A stretch of 64,000 nucleotides of DNA from Chryseobacterium gleum. GTDB lineage: Bacteria > Bacteroidota > Bacteroidia > Flavobacteriales > Weeksellaceae. The DNA lies in assembly GCF_900636535.1 (NCBI RefSeq), contig NZ_LR134289.1, positions 806,001 through 870,000 on the forward strand, written 5' to 3'. Position 1 is the stretch's first letter, and each line of letters opens with the position of its first letter. Made by a program: the position numbers and the translations under genes. Below the pieces are notes generated by a model, which worked only from the letters and a program-made list of their open reading frames with translations, did not search any database and had not been told where the DNA came from. Positions 47,018-55,269 of this stretch are shown in pieces.

Positions 47018-47965
47018 TTAATGAATTTTTTTTGCTTTTTGCTGTTCTTTTTTAATCTGTTCAATTCCCTCTCTGTAAGAAGTTATCTGAAATTCCGGGA
47101 ATCTTTTTCTGAATTTTGAATCATCAAAAAGATTATCATATTGATATCTCGGAAGCAGCTCCAATAGCTCTTTTGCATTTTTGCTGAATAAAGATCCTAT
47201 TGCAAAAAGCAGTTTCGGAATTACGGAATACCTGAATTCTTTTCCATAGGCCTGAGAAGCTAAAGCAATAAATTCTTTATAATTCAGTTTATGATCATCT
47301 ACCGGCAAATGCCATGTCTGGCCATAGGCATCAGGAGTATTTCCGATCAGAGCAGTTGCACGGCTCGCATCAGGAGTCCAGATCAGACTTCTGGTTTTAT
47401 CATCCTTCAAAGGGACCTTTAGTTTTTTATCATCTTTAATAGCGTTGAAAATAAGGGTATTCGTAATACTTTGAGTTTTCCCGGGACCATAAAACTCAGG
47501 AGCCCTGCAGATAACAGCGTCTATTGTACCAGCCTTCATTTCTTTTAAAAGCATCTCTGCCATCTGTTTTCTTACGATTCCTTTTCTTCCTACAGGATCA
47601 AAATGGGTTTGTTCCGTCAGAATCTCATTATTTTGAGGATACATATACGTGTTATCAAAAAAGACCAGTTTTGTTCCGTTGATTTTACAGGCTTCAATAA
47701 CATTTTTTAAAATGATCAAAAATTGTTTTTCCCATAAACCTGTATCCATAGGAAGTCCAAGGGTAAAATATGCGATTTCACTTCCTTTCACGGCTTCTAT
47801 GGCCTGTTGTCTGTCTGATAAATCTGCTGAAAATACAGTATCGGTTTCATTCACTTTTTTGGCATTTCTGCTTACAATGCGGATGTCTGAAGTATAATTT
47901 CTCTTCAGTTCTCTTGCCAGTTCTTCACCAATCTGTCCGTTGGCTCCCAATATAGTTTGCATCAT
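47018..47965 (-). CDS. NAD(P)-binding Rossmann protein (NmrA/NAD-dependent epimerase-like)
   Basis: This 315-residue protein of the extended SDR/NmrA type has ILGANGQIGEELA at the cofactor site and aspartate in VFSADLSDRQ, then TLGLPMDTG. YMYPQNN holds the catalytic-site Tyr position. Substrate is unknown. It starts with two consecutive ATG codons at 47965 and 47962. The gap upstream (47966-48160) shows only AT-rich sequence. Confidence 0.87.
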   Translation of the reverse strand: MMQTILGANGQIGEELARELKRNYTSDIRIVSRNAKKVNETDTVFSADLSDRQQAIEAVKGSEIAYFTLGLPMDTGLWEKQFLIILKNVIEACKINGTKLVFFDNTYMYPQNNEILTEQTHFDPVGRKGIVRKQMAEMLLKEMKAGTIDAVICRAPEFYGPGKTQSITNTLIFNAIKDDKKLKVPLKDDKTRSLIWTPDASRATALIGNTPDAYGQTWHLPVDDHKLNYKEFIALASQAYGKEFRYSVIPKLLFAIGSLFSKNAKELLELLPRYQYDNLFDDSKFRKRFPEFQITSYREGIEQIKKEQQKAKKIH

Positions 47966-48160
47966 TTTTCATTTTTAGGGTTAGCTATTTCACAGAAAAT
48001 AAATTGAATACTTTCAGTTTATTCTATTTCTGATACAAAATTCGGGCATAATTATAAAACAGAGTAACTGAATCTATGAAAGTTGTAACATAATCTCTGA
48101 ACAACATAAAAAAATAATCAGGCTGAGAAAGTAAAAACACAGCATTGAATCATTATTTTA

Positions 48161-48369
48161 ACCACAAATCGAAGATTCGACGAAGGCAAAAGGCACAAAA
48201 GTTTTAAACACTTCAGTTTTTTCAGAACAAACCTTATGCGTAATAAGACACCTAAATTTTGTGAAAATCTTTGATTTTCATCTTATGTGAACTTTCCTGC
48301 GGGATCATTTTAAACTTACCTAAATAAACTAATGTGTTTTAAAATGAAACCTTTTTTGCCTTTTGTGGT
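48161..48369 (+). repeat. Palindromic repeat element, copy B
   Basis: The element runs from ACCACAAATCGAAGATTCGA to TTTTGTGGT. From 48193 it matches copy A (from 41273) base for base over most of 177 positions. The left arm holds an extra ATCGAAGATTCGA palindrome shared with 31480-31519. It lies in the 469-base gap between two minus-strand genes; the rest of that gap shows nothing recognisable. Confidence 0.75.
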
Positions 48370-48434
48370 TTGGTAAAGTTTAAGCAACTTTATAATAATC
48401 GGGTGTAATTCTTTACTTTTTCAGCCATACTTTT

Positions 48435-48824
48435 TTATTTTCGATCCAAAGCCAGGCAATTATCTTCAATTCTGCTGATCAGAATATAGAACAGACCTGC
48501 ATAGATCATCTGAATTCCCATTGCTTCCCAGTTTTCAATGGTACTGCTTCCAAAAAGGAGTAAGATAATCAGGGAGGCTCCGGCCATGGCAGCAATACGT
48601 GTTTTAAATCCAATTATTAGCAGCAGACCAATTGTAAATTCGAGAAAAGGGAGCGTGACACCAAACACGTGTACTAATGGTTGTGGAAGCCAGCTCGTTT
48701 CAAAACCTTTCATCATTCCTGATGCAAAATCCTGTAATTTTACCAGTCGGACCAATCCGTGTCCCAAAAAATTGATTCCCATCGACAAACGAAGGAAAAA
48801 ATAGGCTGTTTTTGTGTTATTCAT
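48435..48824 (-). CDS. DoxX-family small membrane protein
   Basis: This 129-residue protein has four predicted membrane helices and the DoxX pattern (LRLSMGINFLGHGLVRL and LLLIIGFKTRIAAMAGA). Some family members work with quinone or thiol systems; the role here is not known. It lies alone between the repeat B region and the deacetylase. Confidence 0.85.
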   Translation of the reverse strand: MNNTKTAYFFLRLSMGINFLGHGLVRLVKLQDFASGMMKGFETSWLPQPLVHVFGVTLPFLEFTIGLLLIIGFKTRIAAMAGASLIILLLFGSSTIENWEAMGIQMIYAGLFYILISRIEDNCLALDRK

Positions 48825-48932
48825 AGAGGTATTTTTTAGGATGGAAGCACGAAGATGGAAGTTATACAGATCACAAAACTACTTTACAGATTTCGATAGC
48901 TTCCTGCCTCCAGCTTCCCGCTTCCTTACTTA

Positions 48933-49916
48933 TTACTTATTAAACTTTTCTTCACTGTTATCGACCGGAGTATCGGGATCATTCATTACCATTTTTGCAA
49001 TATCATCTTTTCTCATAAAGACAACGCCTTGCTTTTCTCTGGTATACCTGATGAATTCCTCCATGGCATGCACCATTGCCGGTGTACCACCAATCCTGTC
49101 ATGAAAACTGATGCTCATCATCCTTCTCTTAGAAGCTCCTTCTTCATAAAGACGGTCAAATTCAAACTTCAGCTGTGCCAGAAACTGATCCGGACTCCAA
49201 TGCTTTCCTTCTATAGTAACGATATCATTGTTCCGTAACGTATAGGGAATGATTACAAAATTTTTCCCTTTTACTTTTGTAATAAAAGGCTCATCATGGC
49301 TCAGGTCATCTATATGATATAAAAAGCCCAATTCCTGTAATACTTTAAGCGTATTCGGTCCTCTTCTCAGCCAGTTACAGTTATAACCTACCGCTTTCTG
49401 ACCGGTAATCTTTTCCACCACATCTACACCCTGTTTTACAAAATTCAGCTCATCAGCATAACTTTTATTCCATTGATTATCCCAGGCAATGCCATGAGCG
49501 GCAATTTCATGACCTCCTTTTGCAATAGCTTTTGCCACATCAGGATACTTTTCAGCAGCAGTTCCCACCACATGAGAAGTCACTTTGATATCATATTTTT
49601 TCCATAGATCCAGCATCCTGTAAATTCCTTCGTTTCCGCCATACCGGTACCAGCTTTCTGCGGGAAGATCAGGTTGTCCTTTGGGCAGGGGAGTTCCGCT
49701 GAAAGGACTTTCAGCACCTTCGGGCTGTCCGCCTGTTTCAAACTGCATAGAAACGGAAATAACCAGCTGAGCGCCGTTAGGCCAGTATTTTTTGGTCGGA
49801 GCCTGTGCCTGAGACAGCTCTTTTTTTTCTCTTTTATCCTTATCATGAGCATCAGAAAAGGACATTAAAACGATTGTTGAAGCAAGCAACAATACGGATT
49901 GTTTTATATATTTCAT
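48933..49916 (-). CDS. Polysaccharide deacetylase family protein (secreted)
   Basis: This 327-residue protein has a signal peptide (MKYIKQSVLLLASTIVLMSFSDA) and an NodB-like deacetylase domain. The key segments are VTSHVVGTAAEKYPDVAKAI, GGHEIAAHGIAWDNQ (metal His and H/D), and SISFHDRIGGTPAM. The motif resembles the PuuE/allantoinase-like group of cyclic-amide and chitooligosaccharide deacetylases. GTG 49955 would lengthen it, but the signal peptide fixes ATG 49916. It is divergent from an AraC regulator that probably controls it. Confidence 0.88.
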   Translation of the reverse strand: MKYIKQSVLLLASTIVLMSFSDAHDKDKREKKELSQAQAPTKKYWPNGAQLVISVSMQFETGGQPEGAESPFSGTPLPKGQPDLPAESWYRYGGNEGIYRMLDLWKKYDIKVTSHVVGTAAEKYPDVAKAIAKGGHEIAAHGIAWDNQWNKSYADELNFVKQGVDVVEKITGQKAVGYNCNWLRRGPNTLKVLQELGFLYHIDDLSHDEPFITKVKGKNFVIIPYTLRNNDIVTIEGKHWSPDQFLAQLKFEFDRLYEEGASKRRMMSISFHDRIGGTPAMVHAMEEFIRYTREKQGVVFMRKDDIAKMVMNDPDTPVDNSEEKFNK

Positions 49917-49981
49917 TTTGAATGTATTGATAAGGCAAAATTCATCAATAATCACTCAGTCTGTATTGTAAAAATTAATGG

Positions 49982-49989
49982 TAAATTTG
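49982..49989 (+). promoter_or_regulatory. -7 box (TAAATTTG) for the AraC gene
   Basis: This is a perfect TAnnTTTG match 16 bases before GTG 50006. The nearest TTG (49966-49968) is only 13 bases upstream, shorter than normal. Confidence 0.45.
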
Positions 49990-50005
49990 TAAAAATCCAT
50001 TCTTC

Positions 50006-50860
50006 GTGAAACGAATCGTTAATTTTAATTCTTTTAATGTTTTTAGTATTGAAAAGGAAATATGGGATGTTGAGTATCATAATCATAACTTTTATGAACT
50101 GATTATCATAGAGCATGGCAAAGGATTTCATCACCTTAACAACGTAACTTTTCCCTATAAAAAAGGAGATGTTTTCATTTTGAGGCCAAGTGATGCCCAT
50201 GAATTTACCATTACAGGTACAACTCGTTTCATTTATATAAAATTTACTGAACAGTATATCTGGCAGAACCATTTGCCCAACCAAAATAATGAGCTAAAAA
50301 AAATGGTTCAGCTTCTGATGGAAGACCATTCTTTTGTCTACGAGTCCGTAATCAAGAATAAAACAGATAGAGCCCATCTGTTACAGCTGGCCCGGATTCT
50401 CCTTTATGAATTCAGCCATAAAAATACCTATAATAAGGAGATTACTGCTGATCTTTTTTCATCCGTTATTACGATCCTGATCCGGAATACTATAAATAAC
50501 AGTACTGCCAAAGAATGGATGACGCAAAATTTGAGCAGAATTGAAAAGATACTGTACTATATCAATGTCAACGCTCTGGATGCTGATAAAATGAAAATCG
50601 GGAATCTGGCTGAAGAATTTATGCTTTCGCCCCATTATATCAGCATTTATATCAAAAAGGAGACTGGTTTCTCCGTACAGCAGCATGTCATGCAGCATAA
50701 AATAAAAACTGCTGAAAAGCTTTTGCTTCAAAGTCGTTATAATATCAGTGAAATTGCTGATAGGCTGGGCTTCAATGATGCCAGCCACTTCAATAAAATA
50801 TTCAAAACGTACAAACAAATGTCACCCTCTGAGTTTAAAAAGAAAAGTATATCATATTAA
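50006..50860 (+). CDS. AraC-family transcriptional regulator
   Basis: This 284-residue protein has an N-terminal cupin domain (HNHNFYELIIIEHGKG and KKGDVFILRPSDAHEF) and a C-terminal AraC domain with two HTHs (ISEIADRLGFNDASHFNKIFK), ending SPSEFKKKS. The start is GTG at 50006 next to a -7 box. Divergent from the deacetylase, it probably regulates it in response to a sugar or related ligand (inference). Confidence 0.88.
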   Translation: MKRIVNFNSFNVFSIEKEIWDVEYHNHNFYELIIIEHGKGFHHLNNVTFPYKKGDVFILRPSDAHEFTITGTTRFIYIKFTEQYIWQNHLPNQNNELKKMVQLLMEDHSFVYESVIKNKTDRAHLLQLARILLYEFSHKNTYNKEITADLFSSVITILIRNTINNSTAKEWMTQNLSRIEKILYYINVNALDADKMKIGNLAEEFMLSPHYISIYIKKETGFSVQQHVMQHKIKTAEKLLLQSRYNISEIADRLGFNDASHFNKIFKTYKQMSPSEFKKKSISY

Positions 50861-50911
50861 GCATACGGTTATATATTTTTTCATATCTTTAATAATCAAA
50901 TCCTTACGTCC

Positions 50912-51370
50912 ATGAAAACGAGTGCTGGTATTCTGCTTTTTAAAAAAGAAAAAAACAGTCTGTATTATTTTCTGGTACATCCCGGCGGTCCTTTCTGGAA
51001 AAATAAAGACCTTGGGGCATGGTCTATCCCCAAAGGAGAAATTCTTGCTGATGAAAATCCATTGCAACGCGCCTTGATAGAATTTGAAGAAGAAACCGGT
51101 AAAACCATAGATGGAAAGTTTATCGAACTGTCGCCTATTAAGCAGAAAGGAGGAAAAACCGTATATGCCTGGGCCTTAGAAAGCGATCTTGATACTGCCG
51201 ATCTTTACAGTAATACCTTTCCATTGGAATGGCCTCCCAGATCCGGTAAAATAATGGAAGTTCCGGAAGTAGATCAATGGCAATGGTTCCCTTCAGAAGA
51301 AGCACAACAGCGCATCAATACAGCACAGAAAAATTTTATCACAGAACTTGAAAATATAATAAATCAATAA
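50912..51370 (+). CDS. NUDIX hydrolase
   Basis: This 152-residue protein has a NUDIX box starting at KGEILADENPLQRALIEF and ending EEETGK; the usual REU is IEF but the Glu cluster EEE-x-G is kept. TSAGILLFKKEKN, YYFLVHPGGPFW and the WQWFP segment are typical. It cleaves a nucleoside diphosphate-X compound whose identity is unknown. Confidence 0.88.
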   Translation: MKTSAGILLFKKEKNSLYYFLVHPGGPFWKNKDLGAWSIPKGEILADENPLQRALIEFEEETGKTIDGKFIELSPIKQKGGKTVYAWALESDLDTADLYSNTFPLEWPPRSGKIMEVPEVDQWQWFPSEEAQQRINTAQKNFITELENIINQ

Positions 51371-51388
51371 CACCTTAAAACAAAATCC

Positions 51389-51615
51389 ATGAAAAATTAA
51401 ACAGAAAAACATTGAAGAACATTATTGGGGGAATTGGTATTGAACTTAATCTCCCTCTTCCGGTAGGTGTTTGCCTTGGAAACCTGCTTTCTCTGTGCCC
51501 GCCTCATTCCCATTGCCGGGCGGATGAAAGATGTTACCCTGATGCTGCAGGCCCTTGCATTAACGGGTTGTGTCCTTCAGGCTATCATTGTCATTCGGGA
51601 GAATGTGTACGATAG
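51389..51615 (+). pseudogene. Double-glycine-leader, cysteine-rich small peptide (frame-shifted start)
   Basis: In one frame (51394-51615) the sequence reads K-L-N-R-K-T-L-K-N-I-I-G-G followed by a mature part with eight Cys (ending CPSGYHCHSGECVR). This is the leader type of Chryseobacterium bacteriocin-like peptides. ATG 51389 is in another frame and stops at once (ATG AAA AAT TAA). A single T after AAT would give M-K-N-L-N-R-K and a product of about 75 residues. So the gene is broken by one missing base, or it is an error, or it starts at TTG 51412 with a short leader. Eight Cys could make four disulfides. Confidence 0.6.
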
Positions 51616-51623
51616 TATATCAA

Positions 51624-51664
51624 AAAACAAAAACGTTTATCAGTCTGATAAACGTTTTTGTTTT
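51624..51664. terminator. Bidirectional terminator after the cysteine-rich peptide
   Basis: CAAAAACGTTTATCAG (51628-51643) and CTGATAAACGTTTTTG (51645-51660) form a perfect 16-bp stem, extended by A/T pairs to about 51624-51664. It lies between convergent genes. Confidence 0.88.
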
Positions 51665-51678
51665 AAATATTTATGTTT

Positions 51679-52170
51679 TTATCTTCTTATTCCGATCGCT
51701 TTTAATGCACTGGAGGTTAAAAAAATATCATCAAAAACAGTAAGTGATTCCACATCATTATATCCCGTAGGAATCAGATCATTTTTATTAAAAGATAATT
51801 CAATGGAAGGATCATATGCAGCGATGATCCTCACTTTTGAATACCCGTTATAATCTACCTTAAAGCCTTCAAACATGCAGTTCTGTTCCGCCTTCTGATA
51901 TTCAGCATATTCTTCAAATCCAATAACATCCGTTCTTTTCCCGTCATTATGATCCAGGGATTTCCATTCCTTGTAGTTTTTAGGTTCTTTCAGAATATTC
52001 CCTTTACGGTCTACGGGAACAAACATTCCAAGAGTCAAACGCTTCTTTAAGAAATTGGCATAATTATTCATCAGATTCAAAATCTGAAGATCGGCATATC
52101 CTTCGTGAGAATAATACTCCAGCACGAAAGTGGTCATCGGAATCAGCTTATGAGAAGCATCAGTCGGCAT
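51679..52170 (-). CDS. Protein of unknown function
   Basis: This 163-residue soluble protein has no signal peptide or membrane segment and no motif I recognise. It has charged and aromatic composition and a single Cys (QNCMFEG, about residue 113). It starts at ATG 52170 and ends at a strong shared terminator, converging with the peptide gene. I assign no function. Confidence 0.75.
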   Translation of the reverse strand: MPTDASHKLIPMTTFVLEYYSHEGYADLQILNLMNNYANFLKKRLTLGMFVPVDRKGNILKEPKNYKEWKSLDHNDGKRTDVIGFEEYAEYQKAEQNCMFEGFKVDYNGYSKVRIIAAYDPSIELSFNKNDLIPTGYNDVESLTVFDDIFLTSSALKAIGIRR

Positions 52171-52372
52171 AATTAGTCTTTACTTTTTTTGGCCGATAAA
52201 AATAGTATTTTTATTTACTTTACCCAATGGAAGATGGTGAATAGCATGGAATTTATACCGATTCTGAATAACAATAATAATAGGAAAACCCTTGATTTTT
52301 CAGTAATTTTGAAGGAAATAACAGTATAATAATAACAAACTCTTTTCTAAAAAGGTTTGCACCAAGGACAAT

Positions 52373-53581
52373 ATGTTGAAAAAGATATTATTAGGAGCCG
52401 GCATCATTCAATGCTGCTTTTACAATACCATGGCCCAGAAACCAGGTGAAAAGCCGGTTTATACATCAGAATGGGGACATCTCTTCCGTGAAAAAGGAAA
52501 TAACAAAGATCTTTTAGGAATTTTTTCTACAGAAGCCCCTGTTTATCTTCTGGATTCTACCCGGACACAATATAAAGTTCAGGTAAGCAACGGGGATATC
52601 GGTTTCATAGACCGCCAGCCCTTACAAAAAATCATGCAGGGTAAAAAATCTTCCGGTGAACCTGCCCAGTATTTCTACCGCGGGTCGCAGGGACAGCAAT
52701 GTCCGCATTTTTATATACAGGTATCGGAACTTCGGGTGCGAAAAGGCCCTACAACAGAAAGTACGCCGGTACGGAGAGCTGCTTTAAATGAGCTGGTATG
52801 TATTGATTATGTTCCTTTATATCAGGATGGCTGGGTTTATATTGGTGATCATTTCCATGAAAATCCGGAATATATCCAGATGAAGTACCTTGGTTCTGAA
52901 CTTACCTACGAAAAAGTGCTGAAAGACTACCTTGCGGTGAAAGGTAAGAACAAAGAAAAAGAATTGACGCAGGTTGGAAGGTTACGTGAAATTGCCTGGA
53001 TGGAAGATAAAAATCTTAAACAGGCCTTACAATACTGGAAAGAATCCAATGCCGGCATAGAAAATCCGAAAATAGATATCGACTTTGAGATTCTTCTGGC
53101 TGAGCAGTTTGAAAAAAAGCCTGAGACAAAGGATTATGAAAAGAAAGTAAAAGCCCTGAATATGCATTTCTTATGGAAAGAAACAACGCTTTTTGACGGT
53201 AAAATAACAGATTCCCAGATGAAAAAGCTGGAAATGCAGAAAGTGAATGATATTCCAGATATGCCGGAATGCGGCTGGGAGCCTAAATACTTTTATAAAA
53301 CACCGGACATCATTGTTGCCTTTGAAGAATATAAAGGAAAAATTTTCGGAAGTGTCTACAAAATGTCTTTTACCAATGGGGAAGCTTTGGTTTTAGGAAA
53401 TGAACGTATGGATTCCAATTATGATGAAAAGAATTTTGTGACGCATTTCGGAGATCTGCTTTCTTCACGCTGGATTTCCTCTCCGCACGAGTATCATATC
53501 CAGAACGGGGATGCAGGACTTTTTATTTTTACCTTTAAAGACGGAAAGCTTTTCAGCTATGAATGCATGTATTTTTGCTAA
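52373..53581 (+). CDS. Secreted protein with SH3-like domains, unknown function
   Basis: This 402-residue protein has a signal peptide (ending TMAQK at about 20), a region with PVYLLDSTRTQYKVQV, then a bacterial SH3-like domain (ELRVRKGPTTESTPVRRA, about residues 120-145) and a helical and mixed C-terminal half ending in a Cys (CMYFC). SH3 segments of this kind bind cell wall or protein partners. The function is unknown. It has no clear operon partner. Confidence 0.8.
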   Translation: MLKKILLGAGIIQCCFYNTMAQKPGEKPVYTSEWGHLFREKGNNKDLLGIFSTEAPVYLLDSTRTQYKVQVSNGDIGFIDRQPLQKIMQGKKSSGEPAQYFYRGSQGQQCPHFYIQVSELRVRKGPTTESTPVRRAALNELVCIDYVPLYQDGWVYIGDHFHENPEYIQMKYLGSELTYEKVLKDYLAVKGKNKEKELTQVGRLREIAWMEDKNLKQALQYWKESNAGIENPKIDIDFEILLAEQFEKKPETKDYEKKVKALNMHFLWKETTLFDGKITDSQMKKLEMQKVNDIPDMPECGWEPKYFYKTPDIIVAFEEYKGKIFGSVYKMSFTNGEALVLGNERMDSNYDEKNFVTHFGDLLSSRWISSPHEYHIQNGDAGLFIFTFKDGKLFSYECMYFC

Positions 53582-53610
53582 ATGAATCCTTAATTAATAC
53601 TTATCAATAG

Positions 53611-53837
53611 AATCGGGCTAAAGCCCGATTATTTTATGATCTGTCATTTTAAATGACTTTGGTAAGTTTTGGCTGAAGCCAATGTATCTATATCTAATTG
53701 TTAAAACGGGCTAAAGCCCGTTCCTATTGAATATTCATACCATTCTCAGATATAATAACAGATTTATGTATCAATAGAGGCGGGTTTTAACCCGCTTATT
53801 GATTAATGACCCTATCAACGGCTTCAGCCAAAACTTA
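53611..53837. repeat. Cluster of three palindromes inside an 18-bp outer inverted repeat
   Basis: AATCGGGCT/AGCCCGATT (53611-53630), AACGGGCT/AGCCCGTT (53705-53722) and GCGGGTT/AACCCGC (53780-53795) are hairpins with two-base loops. An outer pair, TAAGTTTTGGCTGAAGCC (53663-53680) and its perfect inverse at 53820-53837, encloses the latter two. This accounts for the 326-base gap between the SH3 protein and the next gene. Confidence 0.7.
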
Positions 53838-53907
53838 AAATATTATCCAACATAAGTGATTAAATTTTAAAGCTGTATCTTTACCCTACCAAACAAAATA
53901 TTATTAT

Positions 53908-54393
53908 ATGTCATTTATCACACCGGAAGGAGCCAGGAAGGCTCAGCTATCCAGATCCGAAAGAGCGCCTGTTGCGCTTGCTCTTCTTTCAGGAGCAGAA
54001 AATATTTCGAAATACAACAGTGGAGTATGCCATGATGCTGTAGCGTATGCATTATATATGCGTGGTGCATCTATAAGTCCTGCTCAGCTGGCAGAATCAG
54101 CCGGACAAAAATGGTTAACTGTTTTCAACTATCCGGCAGGAGAGAAGTGGGACGGATATTCACCGATCCCGGCAGGAAAAGCAATCGGTTTCTACAGACT
54201 GATTGATAAAAGCTGGTTTCATTCAGCAGTTACTACAGGAAAAGGAAATGAAATCAGATCCGTTAATGGATTTTCATTAGGATCTGCATGGTCTGTACCT
54301 GTAGACATGAAATGGGTATTAGGCAAAAAGAATTCTGACGGTACCTTCAATTATGACGGAACCAAAATAGAAGTCTATATTTCTTCCTTATAA
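53908..54393 (+). CDS. Unknown protein with possible papain-like Cys-His-Asn triad
   Basis: This 161-residue protein starts at ATG 53908 and has no obvious signal peptide. YNSGVCHDAVAYALY (C41), WFHSAV (H105) and EIRSVNG (N120) have the order and surroundings of an NlpC/papain-like fold, which would suggest a peptidase, amidase or acyltransferase. I do not recognise a named family. It sits between the palindrome cluster and the zinc locus, and ends at a strong bidirectional terminator. Confidence 0.7.
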   Translation: MSFITPEGARKAQLSRSERAPVALALLSGAENISKYNSGVCHDAVAYALYMRGASISPAQLAESAGQKWLTVFNYPAGEKWDGYSPIPAGKAIGFYRLIDKSWFHSAVTTGKGNEIRSVNGFSLGSAWSVPVDMKWVLGKKNSDGTFNYDGTKIEVYISSL

Positions 54394-54402
54394 CAAATCG
54401 CA

Positions 54403-54446
54403 AAAAGGTAAAAAAACACACAAGCAAATTTGTTTTTTTACCTTTT
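54403..54446. terminator. Bidirectional terminator before the Fur-family gene
   Basis: AAAAGGTAAAAAAACA (54403-54418) pairs perfectly with TGTTTTTTTACCTTTT (54431-54446) between two convergent genes. Confidence 0.88.
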
Positions 54447-54451
54447 CGCTT

Positions 54452-54841
54452 TTAAGCATCAGCACACTTCGGACATATCCCGCTGATAATAAAATTGTAC
54501 TCCTGTGCAATAAAATGTTCCGGCAGACTGATCTCCGGAATCGCATTTTCAATACATGTCACAGAATGACATTCTTTGCAGTTGAAATGAACATGATTGT
54601 GAAAATGCTGTTCATGGGTGCATTTCCCGCTGCATTTCGCAAAATTTACCACCCCGTCAATATTAACGATCTTGTGTATAGCCCCTTCGTTTTCAAGCCT
54701 TTCCAGCACTCTGTAAATGGTTACCCTATTACACAGATCACCTAGTTTCTTCTGAATATCAGAATGCGTAAGGGCTACATCCGAACCATTGATAAGGTTT
54801 AAAATTTCAGTCTTGGCATGCGTATTTCTGACCTGTTTCAT
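54452..54841 (-). CDS. Fur-family metalloregulator, probably zinc-responsive (Zur)
   Basis: This 129-residue Fur-family repressor has an N-terminal winged helix (LTHSDIQKKLGDLCNRVTIYRVLERLENEG) and a metal-binding C-terminal part with HEQHFHNHVHFNCKECHSV and CPKC, two CxxC structural zinc sites and several His. The Zur label rests on the target genes: a CobW/ZNG1-type GTPase and an alkaline phosphatase, both linked to zinc. The palindrome GCAACAAAGTTGC in its own promoter suggests autoregulation. Confidence 0.88.
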   Translation of the reverse strand: MKQVRNTHAKTEILNLINGSDVALTHSDIQKKLGDLCNRVTIYRVLERLENEGAIHKIVNIDGVVNFAKCSGKCTHEQHFHNHVHFNCKECHSVTCIENAIPEISLPEHFIAQEYNFIISGICPKCADA

Positions 54842-54849
54842 ATTTTAAT

Positions 54850-54902
54850 GCAACAAAGTTGCGATATTTAATTTTTTATTTCTACTTTTGCAACAAAGTT
54901 AC
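54850..54902. promoter_or_regulatory. Two Fur/Zur-type operators overlapping divergent promoters
   Basis: GCAACAAAGTTGC (54850-54862, perfect palindrome) and GCAACAAAGTTAC (54890-54902) are 40 bases apart. On the plus strand TTG 54859-54861, 21 bases, TACTTTTG (54883-54890) forms a promoter for the MerC gene whose -33 box lies in the first site and whose -7 box abuts the second. On the minus strand TAACTTTG lies in the second site and can serve the Fur gene. Confidence 0.75.
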
Positions 54903-54928
54903 AATAAGAAAATTAATTCTATACTATT

Positions 54929-55267
54929 ATGAAATCAAAAATTCTTGATGCTGTAGGAATCTCCGCTGCTGTTCTATGCCTGATTCATTGTATTGTCTTT
55001 CCACTGCTATTAATTGTTCCATTGGGAATATCCCATAATCCTTATATTGATCTGGCCTTCCTTTTCATTGGAGCCGTTGTGGTATTCAGAATAACAAAGA
55101 AAATGGAAAGCCGGTGGCTAAAGTTTCTGTTCCGGATATCATTAAGCCTTATTTTCATTTCTATACTGACAGATCTTCTGTATGAAGTTCATCTTCCCTT
55201 AATCTATGTGGGAGCTACAGGCTTAATTACAGGCCATATCATCAACTTTAAAAATCATAAACATTAA
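54929..55267 (+). CDS. MerC-domain small membrane protein
   Basis: This 112-residue protein has four predicted membrane helices and the MerC pattern [20 protein letters not shown] (Cys 17 and His-Cys). MerC proteins move Hg(II) in mercury operons; without any other mer genes here a zinc or general metal role is more likely. It is the first gene of the unit opposite the Zur-like regulator and is followed two bases later by the GTPase gene. Confidence 0.87.
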   Translation: MKSKILDAVGISAAVLCLIHCIVFPLLLIVPLGISHNPYIDLAFLFIGAVVVFRITKKMESRWLKFLFRISLSLIFISILTDLLYEVHLPLIYVGATGLITGHIINFKNHKH

Positions 55268-55269
55268 AA

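Noticed and set aside
53611..53837. CRISPR-like array
   Set aside because: The repeats are short palindromes of differing sequence at uneven spacing with no unique spacers of constant length and no cas genes nearby.
54929..55267. Mercury resistance operon
   Set aside because: MerC is the only mer-like gene; the neighbouring regulator is Fur-type and the next gene is a CobW GTPase, so a zinc context is more likely.
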